NCBI RefSeq assembly: GCF_010730955.1
Contig: NZ_AP022577.1
Coordinates: 3,472,001-3,536,000, forward strand
Length of the DNA stretch: 64,000 nucleotides
Source: Mycolicibacterium aubagnense
GTDB lineage: Bacteria > Actinomycetota > Actinomycetes > Mycobacteriales > Mycobacteriaceae
Direction: 5' to 3'
Shown: positions 63,035 through 64,000 of the stretch, piece after piece
How positions within the stretch are numbered: position 1 is the first letter of the stretch
How the letters are laid out: the number at the start of each line of letters is the position of its first letter
Program-made: the position numbers and the translations under genes
Notes under the pieces: model-generated
What the model saw: only the letters and a program-made list of their open reading frames with translations
Told to the model about the DNA's origin: nothing
The model's database searches: none

Positions 63035-63687
63035 CCATCACCGTCACCTACCAGGACAAGATCGCCATCCTGAATCTCGGCGACGACGAGAACCGCTTCT
63101 CGCTCGGTTTCCTCGACGACATCAACGGAGCCATCGACGATCTCGTCGCGGGCGGTGCCCAGGGTCTGGTCACCACCGGCGCCGGCAAGTTCTACTCCAA
63201 TGGACTGGACCTCGACTGGCTGATGGCACACGGCGACCAGATGCAGTCGTACGTCGGACGGGTGCACGCGTTGTTCGCGCGTGTGCTGACCCTGCCCATC
63301 CCCACAGCCGCCGCGGTCAACGGGCATGCGTTCGGTGCCGGCGCGATGCTCGCGATGGCCCACGACTACCGGACCATGCGCTCCGACCGCGGGTTCTTCT
63401 GTTTCCCCGAGGTCGACATCCGGATTCCGTTCACGCCCGGCATGGCCGCACTGATCCAGGCCAAGCTGACGCCGCAGGCGGCGATCGCGTCGATGACCAC
63501 CGGACGGCGCTTCGGCGGTGACGACGCCGCGAAGTACGGACTGGTGGAGGTCGCCGCCGCCGAGGAGGCGGTGGTGCCCGCTGCAGTGGATCTGGTGATT
63601 CCGGTGGCGGGCAAGGACTCGGCGACCATGGCCGCCATCAAGGAGACGATGTTCGGCCCGGCGGTGGCGGCGCTGCGGGCCGAGTAA
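63031..63687 (+). CDS. Crotonase-family protein, probably an enoyl-CoA isomerase
   Basis: 218 residues. Crotonase motifs are KFYSNGLDLDWL (oxyanion loop), VNGHAFGAGAMLAMAHDYRTM and FCFPEVDIRIPFTPGM. Aligned by eye to rat enoyl-CoA hydratase, the Glu164 equivalent is kept (PEVD) but the Glu144 equivalent is Met (GAGAM). A single catalytic Glu is expected for enoyl-CoA isomerases rather than hydratases. The preceding TetR probably responds to an acyl-CoA or fatty acid. Confidence 0.87.
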   Translation: MTITVTYQDKIAILNLGDDENRFSLGFLDDINGAIDDLVAGGAQGLVTTGAGKFYSNGLDLDWLMAHGDQMQSYVGRVHALFARVLTLPIPTAAAVNGHAFGAGAMLAMAHDYRTMRSDRGFFCFPEVDIRIPFTPGMAALIQAKLTPQAAIASMTTGRRFGGDDAAKYGLVEVAAAEEAVVPAAVDLVIPVAGKDSATMAAIKETMFGPAVAALRAE

Positions 63688-63721
63688 AACGCGGCTGTCG
63701 GGTCCTGATAGGCATAACAGC

Positions 63722-64000
63722 GTGGGACAGAACGAGCGCAAGAAGATCGTCATGACCGACGACGAGATCGTCGAGTTCATCGATCGCAGCCGGACCGCGA
63801 CCATGGCCACCGTCCTGGCTGACGGCCGGCCACACCTGGTGGCCATGTGGTACGCCGTGCTCGACGGCGAAATCTGGTTCGAGACCAAGGCCAAGTCGCA
63901 GAAGGCTCTCAACCTGCGCCGGAACCCCATCATCACGGTGATGATCGAGGACGGTGACACGTACGGCACCCTGCGCGGCGTCTCGATCGACGGCACCGCC
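63722..64000 (+). CDS. PPOX-class F420-dependent protein, cut by the window end
   Basis: 93 visible residues: VGQNERKKIVMTDDEIVEFI, then SRTATMATVLADGRPHLVAMWYAVLDGEIWFETKAKSQKALNLRRNP and ITVMIEDGDTYGTLRGV. This split-barrel pattern matches actinobacterial PPOX-class enzymes that bind F420 (deazaflavin). The GTG start is the first plausible one; the 3' end lies beyond the window. Confidence 0.87.
   Translation, partial: MGQNERKKIVMTDDEIVEFIDRSRTATMATVLADGRPHLVAMWYAVLDGEIWFETKAKSQKALNLRRNPIITVMIEDGDTYGTLRGVSIDGTA

Noticed and set aside
1..64000. CRISPR arrays or riboswitches
   Set aside because: The repeats found are tandem coding repeats or IS ends without spacer structure, and no recognisable riboswitch core was seen upstream of any gene. 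Only reading by eye was possible.

Overview
The window looks like chromosome from a rapidly growing, non-tuberculous mycobacterium (Mycolicibacterium-like). The first 9.2 kb is the conserved mycobacterial cell-division and signalling operon, read right to left: fhaA, fhaB, pstP, rodA, pbpA, pknA, pknB (cut by the window edge). A tRNA-Leu(CAG) follows, the order known as leuT-fhaA in M. tuberculosis. GC-rich coding, mycothiol-, F420- and mycofactocin-type enzymes, ESX-type secreted proteins and many lipoproteins agree with this. The species cannot be named from the sequence.

9.5-41.5 kb is an accessory region starting right at the 3' end of the tRNA. It carries an intact IS481-family element, an IS256/IS1081-like element with a frameshifted transposase, and a mosaic of decayed IS3- and IS256-type pieces. 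Between them are a GrpB-like protein, a P-loop kinase, an AraC regulator, a methyltransferase, an operon of a mycothiol-dependent-type enzyme, carboxylesterase and rifampicin-monooxygenase-like flavoprotein, a cassette of EspC-like protein, WXG-like/DUF1023 hydrolase and lipoprotein, a DppABCD-type peptide importer, an MFS exporter, an alpha/beta hydrolase, a GNAT enzyme, a PucR regulator and a repeat-tailed secreted protein. Reading-frame breaks are frequent here (at least nine loci) and I saw none in the flanking core genes. Several are single-base losses in homopolymers, so both real decay and consensus errors must be considered.

39-50 kb holds catabolic or redox clusters: a DUF1254 lipoprotein, a TetR regulator with a clear palindromic operator, an old-yellow-enzyme reductase, a mycofactocin-type SDR, an exported GH1 glycosidase and another SDR; then a TetR, a SnoaL-like protein, an LLM flavoprotein, an SDR and a TetR with its own palindrome. 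I infer uptake, deglycosylation and reduction of a small organic molecule, with no specific substrate visible.

50-64 kb returns to intact, ordinary mycobacterial genes: a metallopeptidase lipoprotein, a DUF4333 lipoprotein, an LpqN/LpqT-type lipoprotein, a BTAD/AAA/TPR regulator, a DUF3592 membrane protein, a PepD/HtrA protease, a Tat-exported purple acid phosphatase, a PknE/PknF-type kinase, a TetR plus crotonase pair with an operator over the promoter, and the start of a PPOX/F420 protein.
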